A DNA stretch of 64,000 nucleotides from Membranipora membranacea (GCA_914767715.1 OU612068.1:16304001-16368000), one strand, 5' to 3'. Shown: positions 37,584-50,380, counted from the first letter of the stretch. The notes: a model not told the origin generated them from the letters alone. Translations and numbers: made by a program.

Positions 37584-39963
37584 CTTAGCTCACTGTGATG
37601 TGTTCAGTCCCTCTGGATTGGTTCTCAAATCAATAAGTTAATCTGAATAAATGAAATACCAATGAAGACAAACTAAAGATGTTATAAAATAGGGAGCATC
37701 TGATTGTAGTACAATGTAGCTCAGGAGGCTTTGTGAGACAGAATATGAGAATCGTGTGTAGAGGTGGTAATTTTTTTTTTTTGGTAGCTATGTAAGGTTC
37801 GGTGCCAACATTAGAAAAAAATGTGGCATCTTAGTCAGCATTTATTTATCTTGGGTCTATATGAAAGAGTTAATCGTGGTTATAGGAAAACAATGATTTT
37901 TTTCAGAAAACCTTGTCCTTACTATCATGGTCAATAGGATGATGAGAAGTAACCCTCTCACTACCAACCAAGTCAAATATCACACTAATATCAGGGCAAT
38001 CGTGCAAAAGCAATCTACTGCCGAGTCTTGTTAGACAAGGAGTAACAGGTACGACACCTTGTGTCAACTAATTCTTTGCTTTGAATGAGATAGCAGCGTC
38101 AAGGAGAATGAAACAGTTCACATGTGTCAAGATGGCTGGCCCTCGGATGTTGGAGGGAGTCATCATTACGGCTCAAACCCCTTCCCTCCCTAGACTTACC
38201 AGCATGTTACTTATTCAATATCCATTCCATGACATGATCATTGACAAGGTATACGTGTTTGTAACTCCAGATACCTATGGAGTCGGGAACATTGTGTTGC
38301 TGAATGGTTGCTAATACCATTCCCCTTTGTGATACACTTGTAGTTCAAGGTATCTGTCCTCACGGGTCCCAGTAAATTGACAAACAACCAACACCACCAA
38401 GGGCCCCTGATGGGTTAAGTTATTGAACTCAGATATGATGATGCAGACACTGGTAGAAAAAGCAAGGTAGCAGGGAGTCACAACTACTTCTTGGTGGTAG
38501 TGGGTATCGCAAAGTTAGTAAAGGCTTTAAGCAAGGAGTAAGTACTTCTTGATTTAAGTCACAGGGGCCCACCTTGTTATCCATGCTACTCTACTGTTTG
38601 ATTTGTTATCACAGGTCTACTCCAAAACCTGGGATTTTGGCAATGTTTGACCAATGAACTAAAGGTTTAGTTCATTGGTTTGACTGCCCCCCTTGAGTTT
38701 TTGTTGTTTTGTTGGGGGGCAGTCAAACATTGCCAAAATCCCAGGTTTTGGAGTAGACCTGTGTTTGTTAATGTTATACTTACTATAATACATAGTACAT
38801 ACATACTCAGCTGTCTACATTGAGCACACTGTGATGGTATTTACTAGTAAAGTTCACATCTAGGTCAACTAGTCATCTCAACTAGTCTCATCACTCACTG
38901 ATTTGCTCTTTTTGTGACTTACCATGTTCCAGTAATCACACACAATCAAGGACTAGTAAAAGAGCACAACAATTATTCCAAATCAACCAATAATGTAAAT
39001 TGTTTCAAGAACTCATGTGACCTTTGTTTACATGTGCAGGGTTTGGTTAGTGTTGACCTATAAACCTGGCCAATGAGATCTATTCTTCAATTAGGAAAAG
39101 GCAAATACAGAGTTGTCGTCTCAATCAACATGGTAACACAACTATTCAGTAACCAATGAACTAAACCTCCTAAAGCAGTGACTACCATTCAAGGCAGCCA
39201 ATTTGGGACAAACTCAGCTTAGTGTTTGGACAGTCATAAAATAAGTGCATTAAATTATCAAACATTCCTCACTAGCACTCAACAATGAGCTCGATGCAAG
39301 AACTCCGGATAACAGAAGTTATTAGCTTATCACTTTCTTTCATTGTTTCGCAGTTAGAGGTAGTTCCTTGTTTACATATTTACAGTTTACATATAATTGC
39401 ATTGATAACAATAACATACAAAGTGGGGAGATTGGTTTGAGCATTATTGAAATGGAATAAAATGCATGGTAGATTCAAAATACGCTTGTCATAGAGCTTT
39501 CAGGCAAACCTTTATACACCAATCACACTGTTTTTTGTAGCTGACAAATGACGATTTATAAACTCTTTAATGCAATATCAAATACATAAAAAGTATATAG
39601 TATATAAAAGTAACTTCTTTTGGAATAATGGTGATGTATATACAACATTGAAATCTAGAAATTAGAGAATAGTTTTGGCATTGAAAGGGTTAGGTTCTGT
39701 AAAAAATTTTATATAGAGGTAGAAGACTATAAAGAAAAAAAATAGTTTTACTTTGAGCACTCTACATAGAAAGCAACTCAATGGTGTTTGATATTGAAAT
39801 TGCTGTTTAGACAATTAATCTTGTAGATTGAGGTTCATAATATCAGATCTGCTCCAGCTAGACCTGGTTTCAGCCAAGAAGTACTCCTTGTCTCAACCCT
39901 CATAATCTTGCCAACTGCCTGGCAGCCTAATAACTGGTGGAGGAGAGAGAATTGCAACCAATG
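37584..39963. other. Region between VARP start and TLR end; no gene seen
   Basis: The VARP promoter should lie at the left side. Open frames here are short and show no homology. The one clear structure is the nested palindrome at 38611-38762. Confidence 0.4.
38611..38762. repeat. Foldback element with a second palindrome inserted in its left arm
   Basis: Outer arms of about 48 bases (ACAGGTCTACTCCAAAACCT at the left end) pair perfectly except for one block. The left arm holds 27 extra bases (38652-38678), themselves a palindrome with 12-base arms (CAATGAACTAAA), flanked by TTTGAC on both sides (38646-38651, 38679-38684). The right arm has one GTCAAA, so the extra TTTGAC is a duplication made on insertion. 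Confidence 0.88.
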
Positions 39964-42900
39964 TTAAGATAAGAGCGGTTGATATCCGTCTCTCCTTGAT
40001 CTGACTGCAGATGGCTTCTGATGGTTTACAAACTTCTTCAGTTTTTGCCATACTTCTCTCATTGTCCGAGGGTCATTTCTAGTCGACTCTAACTGCATTA
40101 ATAAAGAAGCAAGAGGTATCAATCCCAAGTATTATTTGTTTATTTGTTGCATTACGCTGTGAGGGAATGAAATACACCAAAAGAAAGCTAGCGAGCAACA
40201 GAGCAAAATCTTCACTATCCCATGTATTTGCCGACTAATTGGCCAAACATCAATTCAGGGATATACATATTGATATCTGTTAATCATTCGAGAAGGTGGG
40301 TTAACATGTGAAGTTGTTCAAGAGTGAAATCAGCTTCACTCGATAATTCATTATGACTTACAAGTCATGTACTTTATATATTTACATACTTACCAATTCA
40401 ATGACATTGGCTTCTATCATTAATGAGCGTACTAGATCAATCCTAGATTCCTGCAGTTCCTCCAGAACTAGGATCATAACTCGCCCTTGATTGAATGTAG
40501 CTGTGGAGAATAGCTCATTTCCTACAAAGTTGAATGCAGACAAGAAGGAACTAGAAAGAAAGGTGACTGCGACTTTTCTTATTTATATTCTTTATGCAAA
40601 TTTTGGCATTCCATAATCAACCACCGACCTAGGCATGTATGAAACATTATAGCAATCCAGCATGATAAATAATATTACTTATCATGCTGGATTGCTATAA
40701 CTAGGCAATTGGAAGATATGTTCCGATTGCCTAATTATCCTCAAATCAAACGGTTGAACTCATATGATGCAGTGCCTTTTAGAACTATGACAGTCATAGG
40801 AAGACAGCCTCTCAGCTATAACCTTTCCTTTAAAATGGTGAGGCGGAAAGGTTAACAGACATTCCGCAAATTAAATTGAAAAATAAGAAAACAGTTGTGG
40901 AGGATAATTGTCTAAAACGATTGTCTATAGTTTGAACCAAGAAGTTAGCAGAGGTTTATTCAATAAACCTAGTGTATGTTTGCAAGTAGGGTCAGTTCAT
41001 TCGACCTGAGGTGGCAGACTGACCAGGGAGAATCCATTCTCCCTGGACAGACATAGCAAAAGTCGAGTATCGAGGCTCTTTGGTACACAGCTTTTTTAAA
41101 TATCCCTTCGCCTCCACAGAGGCAACTACTTGTTCTATTTGCACGTAAGGCCAGTTTCAGTTTGACCAGGTTCTGCTTCGAAATTGTCAGCTCTTTACCA
41201 ATGAGTTAGTTGTCTCTAACTCCTCTGTATTACATACCAGCAAATTCAACTTCTGAAATACATTCTGTTTCTGCGAGAAAAGAGTTGGACAGAATCAGAA
41301 TAATCTTTCTGCTTTGATTCATCACCTTGCTACATTCTTCAAAAGTTATCGTTCCTGAAATGTCATCGCGTACACGAATATAGATCTTGTTTTCCTAAAA
41401 ATCGAAAACAAACATGACTTAATTTTATATCTGGGTGTCTTAAAACATATTAATATTGCTGTCATACAGGGGTTACAGAATCTTTTATCCGGGGGGGGGG
41501 GGGGATAATAAGCTCATGTATGTTGCTAGTTCAACTTCCTTGAATTAATACCCACTCATCAGGATAATGGAATAGTAATGGGATAAATGTATAGGCGACC
41601 AGAATCTCAGTTTCTTGACCAAGAAACAGCCTCATTCTTTGATAGCTTTTACTCAATCTCAGACCACAACCTATTGAAGGGTGGGTTATGATACTAATAT
41701 CTATCTCAACAGCTATAACACTCACCCTTCCGTCTGGTTCTTGAATGTTTATTGGTTGTGGGTAATCTCCACCCTCTAGCTCTCTCATAAGCTCCTTCAC
41801 CCAATCAGTATCCTTGTTACTTTTAGAGTTGAATATCACCATGGCATCATAATGGCATTCATCCTGCTGCCTCAAGTATCTCATAGAACGAGTGAGATAA
41901 GGTATGTTTGTCAGGTACCAGCGCAGTTGGTAGGTCACGATGATTATAAGGACGAGTCCAACCAACCCTGCAACTCCGTCAACCACCCATTTGTAAACGC
42001 ATTGAAATTGAGGCTGCTTATATTCGGATATTTTCTGGTTTAGTAAGTTACTAGGTTGAACGCACTGTAAGTCTTGTCCGAATTTCAACTTTTTAGACCT
42101 TTGTACCCATGACTGGAAAAACAGCTGCCCACAGGAGCAATCAAAAGGGTTTTCATCAATCCTCACGCTTCTCAAAGAATCTTTTGATTCTATTTCGTTC
42201 ACGAATTCTACATCAAATAAAGATATCTTGTTCTGAGATATCATTAGCCTTTCCAGTGCCTTGCAGTGGTTGAGGAGCTTGGAATCGAAAGTAGTCAGCC
42301 TGTTGTTAGACAGGTATAGCGACTGTAAGTTGGCATTGTAAAGAAACATATTGTTATCCAAAGAAACAATCTGATTGCCGATCAGGTTCAAATGAGACAT
42401 TTTCACCATTTGATAGAAGATGTCATTTGGAATGATGGAAATTTTGTTATCTGATAAATCCAGATAGACCATGTTGGTGAGATTTTTAATTGTTTGGTAG
42501 TTGTGGTATTTGAAAGTATCCTCAGGATTTTGGCTGAATTCTATAGCATTTTCCTTTGCATGTAATGCCTTGAGTGTGGGGCATAGCAACTCAATGGATA
42601 CAATCTCGTTTTGAGGTATGTATAAGTTATTGAGCGCAGGCATGACGTGACACAAAGCTGACATCTCTTGATATGACAACCTTTTTATCAAATTTGAAAA
42701 GAGGTCAAGCGTGTGAATACTGGAAGGTGATGCAAGCGCCTCAGGGTTAGAAAAAATTGGCAGACTCAAAAGCATGTTTCTTGATAGACCAAGTTTGCCC
42801 AGATTAGGGAAACTCTGCAGAAGAAAGGAAGCGTTGTAATTGAAAGAAGCATCTGTGAAGATGCCACAGTCACTGAGATCCAGCTCAAGAACAGACTCCA

Positions 42901-44008
42901 TAGGTTGGTTTCTCCCAGCACCCCATATCGGTTGTTGGCCAATCGGGTTGTGTTGTAGACGTAGCTTACTGATTTTCAGGCCATCTAATGCACCATCTTC
43001 TATTGTGGCAATCCTTGACCATCCAAAATTCAAGCTCTGCAGATGAGTCAAGAATCGAAATATACCCTTGCGAAGGACGGTCGCAAAAGGTCTATCTCCA
43101 TATTCAAAGCTGATAAAAGCCAGATCAGTCATATTTTGTAGGCCAGATAGAGTCTCATTGTTGAAGTAGCACAGCGTATCCAAAGGACCTTGATAGCGCC
43201 ATCTTTCTGCTTCTATGTGCTGTAAGGTTGTACTCAAGTTTCCGAACAAACTTTGAACTTTGCTTGGGCATTTGTTGAATGGCGAGACATTATTTAAACT
43301 CAAAAAAGTCAAACCACTAAAAGGCTTCAGGATTGAAAGATCACCATAAAAAAATCCGCTTTCACTAAGATTCAGATGTGTAACATGTTCTATTGGTGCG
43401 AAAAAATTGTGACTTATGCCTTTACAGTCTTCCTCGCTTCCCAGTCCAGCTAAGTTCAGACTCTGCAGTTCTCGTAATTGTTTGAACTCTTCACCTATTG
43501 AATCCTTCCCATTGCACACCCGAAAATCATTGTAAGACAAGTCCAAACTTCTTAGCTCAGTCAATTTTGAGAAAATTTCAAATGGTAACTGAGGCAGCAA
43601 CCGGTTGTCGCTTAATATCAATGTGTCAAGGTCATTTTCATCCCCAAAGATATTGTAATGCAACACTTTGAGTGTGGAATAGTGAATTGTAAGATTACGC
43701 AGGAGCTTTGACCGCTGGAATGCACGCTCGGCGACATGGTCAAGGTTGCCTTTGATTGTGAGCTCCACCAGATGCGGATAGTAGTCGAGCATTTCACCAG
43801 TGAGTGTGAAACTTTCATTTCCTTTATAGTCTATCTGGAGTATCTTTGTTTTGGGATCTAACGACAGTGGGAATGGGTTCCCCTTAATGATGGTACAGTC
43901 TGTTGACGCCTCTGAACAGTGACAGTATTGAGGACACACTGAACCATCGACTAAATAAGGACAAAACAACCAGACCAGTTTGAGGAAGATTGATAACGAC
44001 TCAGCCAT
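39964..44008 (-). CDS. TLR-like: Toll-like receptor (LRR ectodomain, one transmembrane helix, TIR domain)
   Basis: Four exons on the minus strand (44008-41726, 41394-41238, 40521-40394, 40092-39964) encode 898 residues. Signal peptide about 1-22; LRRNT (CPQYCHCSEASTDC); many leucine-rich repeats (LDTLILSDNRL, LRSLDLSYNDF, MVYLDLSDNKI, LQSLYLSNNRL); one LRRCT (NPFDCSCGQL) next to the membrane, so a single-cysteine-cluster type; helix about 674-695 (VAGLVGLVLIIIVTY); TIR from 720 (HYDAMVIFNSKSNKDTDWV, box 1). Box 2 is RDDISG (770-775) in exon 2; exon 3 gives GRVMILVLEEL; exon 4 ends the TIR with EVWQKLKKFVN. TLRs sense microbial ligands and signal through TIR adaptors. The box 2 proline is serine here. 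The start (ACCATGG) is 10 bases after an AG at 44019-44020, which suggests an upstream untranslated exon. Confidence 0.94.
40647..40734. repeat. Two adjacent palindromes in TLR intron
   Basis: TTATAGCAATCCAGCATGAT (from 40647) pairs exactly with 40679-40700 over a 10-base loop. TAGGCAATTGGAA and TTCCGATTGCCTAA follow at 40702-40734 with one mismatch. Confidence 0.8.
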
Positions 44009-44020
44009 GGTTCAGATCCT

Positions 44021-45907
44021 ACAATAGAAATCCAGTCGAAGCACCAATCATCTCAGAATTCTAGATACATCAAACATCAAGTAAGTTATTATCCTACCTA
44101 CAACAGTGATCATGTATCAAATAGCATAACTGATGTGGAAACTAAAGTTGCATGTTTCACCAAAAAGTGTCTTTAACTCTTGTTTTCACTGTCTCAAGAG
44201 ATTATTCAAGTAATAAACCTATGGTGCACTATATAGTGCTAATGCTATTCCAACAAAGCGGTTGCAGAACTGTTTCATATATGATAAAGGCTGCAGGTTT
44301 ACCTTAAAATGATGACAGCTGTAGTTTTAACGCTTTCTTCCACTCTCCTCCTTGTGTGTAAAATAAGTCCTTGCTAGTAGGCAAGTCTTGTGACATGTGA
44401 CATGTGACTTCCTCGTTGTTGTTGTTGTTTTATTATTATGAGATTACAATAGCATATCATTATGAGATTACTAAGCATCAACAAAGTCATTGAAACTGTT
44501 ATACAACAAAGTTTGATTCTTTGATCCTATGAGTGACCTATATAACTATTGAATTTATGTCTGTCAAAATCTATAAATCGAGTTAACACCTTTAGCACAA
44601 TTTAGTCTATGGCACAACTTCAATTTTGCAGTACTAAAAGTTCTATACAGAATGTGTGATTATATAACCATCAGGGGAAATTCACTTGAATTTAGGATCT
44701 AAGATTTACACCAGTATTAGGCATATGTAGATGCGCCTGTATTTGATGATCAGGAAAGCGATTTCAAAATTAACGCCATTTCTTCACTTTGCAGTGCTGT
44801 GATGTGAATTTTTACTGTACATGTTAGTAATTGTAAATTTTCTAACATTTAAGTTATCTCCCTTGAAAAAAATAACAAACGACGGTAAAAATAAGAATGT
44901 TATTATAGGGTCAGTTGTGGAAAGAAGCTAGTACGAATGAACAACTTCTCGATTTCCAACATGTAACACTGACTCTGTGTCAAAACTTAGTCACAGTATA
45001 CAGACTGATTGATTGATTTGTATTCTATCACTAACTGTAAGAGTTGTGAGAAAAAGGTTGCTGGTACACGTACTCTGCTAGAAAATAATGAAGTTGCCTT
45101 ACATACAAAAAATAGTGTTATTATTAAGTAGTTAAATGATAGTATTATTAATATAAATGCACATATGTATAAAAAATCAGTCTTTTCCCCAGGCAGTACG
45201 GTATTTAGGGTGTCTGAGCCGACCTGAGGGGCATTGTTTTAGGTAATTCTGGATAAAATGTTCATAATCAGTGTATATCTGCATTACACGATTCTTTATC
45301 GCATCTTTGAATATTTTGCGCATGTCCTTATCACGTTGTTAAATGGCAGGATAGAGGACTGGTAGACAATACATTACAGGCCCGTAGTTCTAGGGGAAGC
45401 AGGGAGGCACTGCCTCCCCTAAAAAGCTAAATACAGCGGCCTAAAAACACTATAATCGGATAATCCGATGTCAGAATCAGCTCCTCTGGGATTTCCATTT
45501 GCTAATTATATGCCTTAAATTGCTTCAGGAAGAGCTTACAGCAACTCATGGAAGTACTTCGGACCCGCCACATACTTTTGCCTCCCCTACTGTTTCATCT
45601 AAACTACATCCCTGCATTATAAGTGACACAATAAAGCTTTTAAAAAGCATGCATGCTAGTGGCTTGGTACGTAAATACAGAAAGTTTTTAGTTATATACA
45701 TCCTTTGATTTGCCTTACGAACAACAGTTTGAATGTGGGCTTCAAATCTAAGCTTCTGGACAATCTCAACACCAAGATATTTAGTAGTCTCACAAAAAGA
45801 AATAACTGACCCATTTAGTAAGAGGCTAGGGCAGAAGGTTTAGTTGGAAATAACAGACACGCTTAATTAAAACCATTACAGTGCTATACTAGCTATGCTA
45901 GTTTTCT
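44021..45907. other. Upstream region of the TLR gene; no other gene seen
   Basis: The TLR promoter and a probable first untranslated exon should lie between 44021 and about 44400. At 45378-45500 a stretch (GGGGAAGCAGGGAGGCACTG, CCTCCCCTAAAAA) looks like a degraded repeat. No coding segment was recognised. Confidence 0.35.
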
Positions 45908-46191
45908 TTCTCAACATTGTTGGGAGTTACAACATTATTTGTTCGTTTATGGAAACTATAATCATTAACAACGCTTCACCGTTGCTTACTGGCTAAATCA
46001 TCAGTGTCACCTGCCATTGGCTGATTTCCATTACCCCTTATTCATTTCTTTGAAGGATTGCTGCACCACTCAATTAGGTTGATTATGGCCTCAAACTACA
46101 AGGAGGCATTCTAGTCTGTGGGATGTATACTCATCGTAAGAGTATTTTAGGGCACCTTGTGACCATTTTTTAGAGGGGCCAGCTGAAACAT
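45908..46191 (+). repeat. 285-base dispersed repeat, copy 1
   Basis: It is nearly identical to 56247-56533, from TTCTCAACATTGTTGGGA to GGGGCCAGCTGAAACAT. It has no coding capacity, no terminal inverted repeat and no Pol III boxes that I can see. Confidence 0.9.
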
Positions 46192-46474
46192 AGATTTTTC
46201 ACTAATCAGTAAATTGCAAAATATCAAACTAGGTGACATGTCGGTTGTATGTTATTAAAATCACAAGGTTCTGTTTCCGACCAAAGGCTGATATATTATG
46301 TGTTATGTATTGTTAATTTTAATATATTGTGTTGTAGTTTTCAAGAAGCCTCGTCACTAAGCCGGTTTTTGAAATTTATCAATACTGCTGGGAGACTGGA
46401 TAATCTCAGCTGTTAATGTTAATTTTTGTTTATGTTTATAATCCTGCTAAGAAAAAAAAATCAAAATATAAATT

Positions 46475-46799
46475 TAGTAGCCTGTCATGCGGCCATTTTT
46501 TTGTTTTCACTCACAAAACGATCAAATCACCTGGTCACTGGTCACATGTAAGTATAATTATATAAAACATCATGGTATTTGGTAGATCAAGTTTGATCCA
46601 TTTTTCCCTCCTTGAATTGCCCCCCTTCGGCGTGTCAGTAGAGGGGGGCAATTCAAGGAGGGAAAAATGGATCAAAAACTTGATCTACCTAAATACCATG
46701 ATGTTTTATATAATTATACTTACATGTGACCAGTGACCAGGTGATTCGATCGTTTTGTGAGTGAAAACAAAAAAATGGCCGCATGACACGTAGGCTAGT
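46475..46799. mobile_element. Foldback (MITE-like) element, about 150-base arms
   Basis: The left arm (from TTAGTAGCCTGTCATGCGGC at 46475) and the right arm (to GGCCGCATGACACGTAGGCTA, ending 46797) are reverse complements over almost their full length around a 17-base centre (about 46625-46641). They differ by a CGTA insertion in the right end and a few single changes. It has no coding capacity. Its end motif recurs at 6727, 6890 and 37002. Confidence 0.9.
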
Positions 46800-47228
46800 T
46801 TTCACTGATAGTATCCTTCAAATAAAGAGGAAATTCAAAAACTTTCCATTCATTCATCGTCATTGTTCATTAACTAGGAATTCCCAATGAGTTGAATTAA
46901 TAAATTGAAAGGCTGTAATGCTTTTATAAAGCGATATATATCGCGTGTTTACCTACCTGTGACCAAGGTGAACGGATATTCTCCCTTCTGTGACTTTCCA
47001 AGCCAGTCATGGAAGGCTGGTGGGAAATACAATGCAGATTGGCTTTTGAAAAATAACAATCAGGCCACACAAAAATAATGTGTAGATATTATTGTATTAT
47101 TGCATTATTGTTTTCTAAAGTTCAATTAATTTATCAGAATTAAAGTGAACGTGGCCTTTCCTGATTACTTCCTTACTTCTGGGATATTTGCCAAAGGAAT
47201 TAAATTTCATTTAGTTCTCCCACCTCAG

Positions 47229-47774
47229 GATCAGAACCAGAAGTTTACGATGGATACTTTAGCTGCTATTATAGCTGTGTTGGTTGTGATAGGTGCGGTG
47301 ATTTTGCTGGCAATAATTTGTAAGTGCTGTTGCAAAGGGATTCTTTCTCTTGTTACTTGTTGCAAAATTACAAAGGAACCAGACTATGATATAGAGGCAT
47401 ATTCTTATACACGCAAATCATCGGGAAGCTCGGACAAGGCTCTTATCCAATCTGATGGATCTATGGACTCAGAAACGGGGGATTGTCCGCCAGTCTACAC
47501 CCCTGTGTGCCACATTGATAGTGAAAAAATCGGGCCACTTTACAACAACAATACACAGAAGAGTGGATATTATACTAAATGCTCACCTCTTATGCCTCCA
47601 TTCTTACAGCAAGAATGCTTTCATTACTTTCCACAGGGAGATATGCAGACACACGCATCTGGCTTCTTTAGTTCTACGGCAGTCCACCACGCACATGGAG
47701 ATTGTGTGGATCCATTGTACTTAATCTCAAAAGCCGGGGCGTTTGGTCCAACCTCCCGGAGACCAAGAGAATAA
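47229..47774 (+). CDS. Membrane exon with Cys cluster and PPxY motif (small type I/III membrane protein, partial)
   Basis: The frame is open from a good acceptor (TTCTCCCACCTCAG, AG 47227-47228) to TAA 47772-47774. The first ATG inside it is at 47250, giving 174 residues if used as start. A hydrophobic helix (LAAIIAVLVVIGAVILLAII) is followed at once by CKCCCKGILSLVTCC, a likely palmitoylation cluster, then a polar tail with CPPVYTP, a PPxY motif of the kind that binds WW domains of NEDD4 ligases. The layout resembles Shisa, CYYR1, VOPP1 and WBP1, in which an earlier exon holds a signal peptide and Cys-rich ectodomain; I did not find such an exon. A GTAAGT donor (47814) lies 39 bases after the stop, so the 3' untranslated region is probably spliced. 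Paralogue of 54283-54795. Confidence 0.7.
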   Translation, partial: DQNQKFTMDTLAAIIAVLVVIGAVILLAIICKCCCKGILSLVTCCKITKEPDYDIEAYSYTRKSSGSSDKALIQSDGSMDSETGDCPPVYTPVCHIDSEKIGPLYNNNTQKSGYYTKCSPLMPPFLQQECFHYFPQGDMQTHASGFFSSTAVHHAHGDCVDPLYLISKAGAFGPTSRRPRE

Positions 47775-47895
47775 CCACTGCGGAAAAGTTGTCGATAGTC
47801 AAAAATGGATGAGGTAAGTATAAAAACTTGCACTCATTTATCTAAGCAGTTCTGTATGATTTGGATTCAAGAATAAATGGCTCAAGTAAAATGGA

Positions 47896-48080
47896 TACAG
47901 TGCAGTCCACTTAATTCAAACCTCAGGAGACCACTACAGTTTTGTCCTAATTAAGCAGAGTCTGAATTGGAATTCATTATGATTCGGCTGAAGGGACCAG
48001 ATTTCCTTGTCTGAATTAACAGGAGTTCTGAATTATTAAGGAGTACTCTGTCATTCATGATCTGGTTCAAGGACATGTAC
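47896..48080. mobile_element. Possible small DNA-transposon relic
   Basis: The pattern CAGTCCACTTAATTCAAACC ... GTCTGAATTAACAGG, with repeated AATTCA/TGAATT words, is like the ends of pogo/Tigger-type miniature elements. Inverted ends are not clear, so the call is weak. Confidence 0.3.
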
Positions 48081-50380
48081 ATAACGTTTATTACAGTCAA
48101 GTAAACGCTTAATTTGTTATACAAAAATAAAGGGAAGAAAAGACAATCCCGAACAATAACCCATCAATTATCTGTATTTTAGATGAATAGCAATTACTGA
48201 GACTTGTTCAAACTCATTCTGAATAACGGAGAACTCTCTCTCAAGGATATTTTCTAGTCCTCAATACCTCGCATCTTATGCTGTGGTCAAATCCTGCTGC
48301 ACAAAACCATTTATCCATTTATCAGGGATAAAATCTTTGGATGATGGTAAATGTAAACAAAAATGTATATTTATATTATATATACAGTGCTAAATTCACA
48401 ATTTGTATCTTGTATACTCTCATTTGAGGCTTTCCTTTTTAAATCTAGATGAAAACAATGTTCTTTTTTTATATTCTTCATCTTTGTTTCATTTCTAAAG
48501 CTTTGATGAATAACAAATAACTACCCCATCAACTTGAAAATTTCAATCGAAGTGATCACTGTTAGATAAAAGATACAACATACAGTGGTGCGCGTACCAC
48601 TGCACAACACACAGGTCTTCAGCTAGAAACCATGTGTCAAGCGCTGTTTCGAGGCCTTTTCTAGTACAACCTCCTCATGGCCAGCCCCAGCAGCATGAAG
48701 CCACCCCTGTGTGTTGATGAGCATCTCAATCAATCTCATCGATCCCTCAGTGCATTTTGAAAGTTTCGGTGGTTTGACATAATTGGTGTGTTTACACTGG
48801 TGCGCAACCAGGGAGGCTGCGAACTTGTCATTGTTTCAGTGCAACAATGTTCGCCCCATCACTCTCATGCTTATACTCTAAGCCAAACCAGTGCAGGGAG
48901 GTTCGCTTTCCATCAACTCATCGGCGCAACATCGCTAATCGTCAAGGCACCCGCCCCTCGTGCCATAGTTCACTACTCAAATTCACTACATTGAGCATAG
49001 TACAACTCATACACAAGTCAGAGAGATGACTAGTTTGCGCTTCAGCCAGTTGGCTGACTGTGATCTCCTGTCTTGCTCTGCCTGCCTTTTATGCGATAGC
49101 CCAGCTTTTAATCCTATGTTTGTAATGCCTTAGATTTAACTCAGACTCACTTTGATTTTTCACCCTGAAGAGATTAAACTACTTTAATTTGAGTATTAAA
49201 GGCATAATCCTGCTTAGCTTTCTACCCGAGCAGTTTGCTAATCATCACTTAATCCCCTCAATCTAATCCTTACAAGGATTATAAACAAAGAATTAAACGC
49301 TGGCCAAAACAAAGTGAGTGCGTTAAACCCCAACTTACAAGCAATAGGATTACTTAGCTTTTGTCTTCACACAGTGCTGTTGCCAAATCCATGCAGATGC
49401 GCTTTCTGCCTCATGTACTATGCTTTTTGTGGCTTGTTTGAGTTCTCTGCCTGTTGTCTGCTCACTGCTGACCGCTTTGCAGTATTGGTAACATTTTGCA
49501 TCTCGAGTGGCTTTTGGCCATAATCTTGGATTTTATTCCACTCTGCTATTAAGATTCAATCACATGATATACGCCGAGAATGTTAAACAGGTCATTTATC
49601 TCGATAGTTTGTTTTCCAGAATACAGCGCTTAGCTCTGACTTCCAACAATTAATTCATGACACATATGATCGACAGTGCAAAGTGTTTTCCACACAAGGC
49701 TATGCAATGTTTTTTAGGGAACCTACACATAATATAATTTCCCACAATCTTATAGCACAGTGACAGTTGAGGTAATGAAACCTATGTATCTCCGCGCACT
49801 ATATACCACTGCAAGAGCACGGCACATATGTAACTGCAGTAGCGAAAAAGAGCTGCCAACCCGTCAAATAGGGAATCGATATGACTACCTTTTTCCAATG
49901 TGAAAATCTATAATTATAACAGTTCTATAGCGATTTGAATGGCTTTGGCGCCCATTGATCGATTGATCGATGTTGACAAAATATGTCTTTTTATGGAAAG
50001 CAGTCATTGAGTTATTAACAACACAGTTTTTGAACCAAACCTTTCATTCAATATTTTGACAGTTTTTCGGTATGTGTTATGTGGTATGTGTTATGTGGTA
50101 TGTGTTATGTGGTAGTGTTCAACAAAATGCATCCACAAATAACTGCTCATTGATGGAGTGCATGGAACAGAACAGAGGGAACAATTAACCCATATTCCAC
50201 AGGACTTCATGTTTTTCCCGTGTAATAATAACCTATGGATAACCAGCAACGAAGTGAACAAGAACAGAATTTCAAGTATATTATATTATGAACTTTTATT
50301 AACCACCGATCAATGCATGAAGCAAATAAGACCATGTGAAAACAAAAAACAAAAGAAGCAATAAGAAGGCATTGACGTAT
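48081..50380. other. Intergenic, no gene seen
   Basis: Short open frames only, none with recognisable features. One perfect 14-base tandem repeat (GGTATGTGTTATGT, three copies) lies at 50069-50110. Confidence 0.4.
50069..50110 (+). repeat. Tandem repeat, 14 bases x 3
   Basis: GGTATGTGTTATGT is repeated three times without change. Confidence 0.9.
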
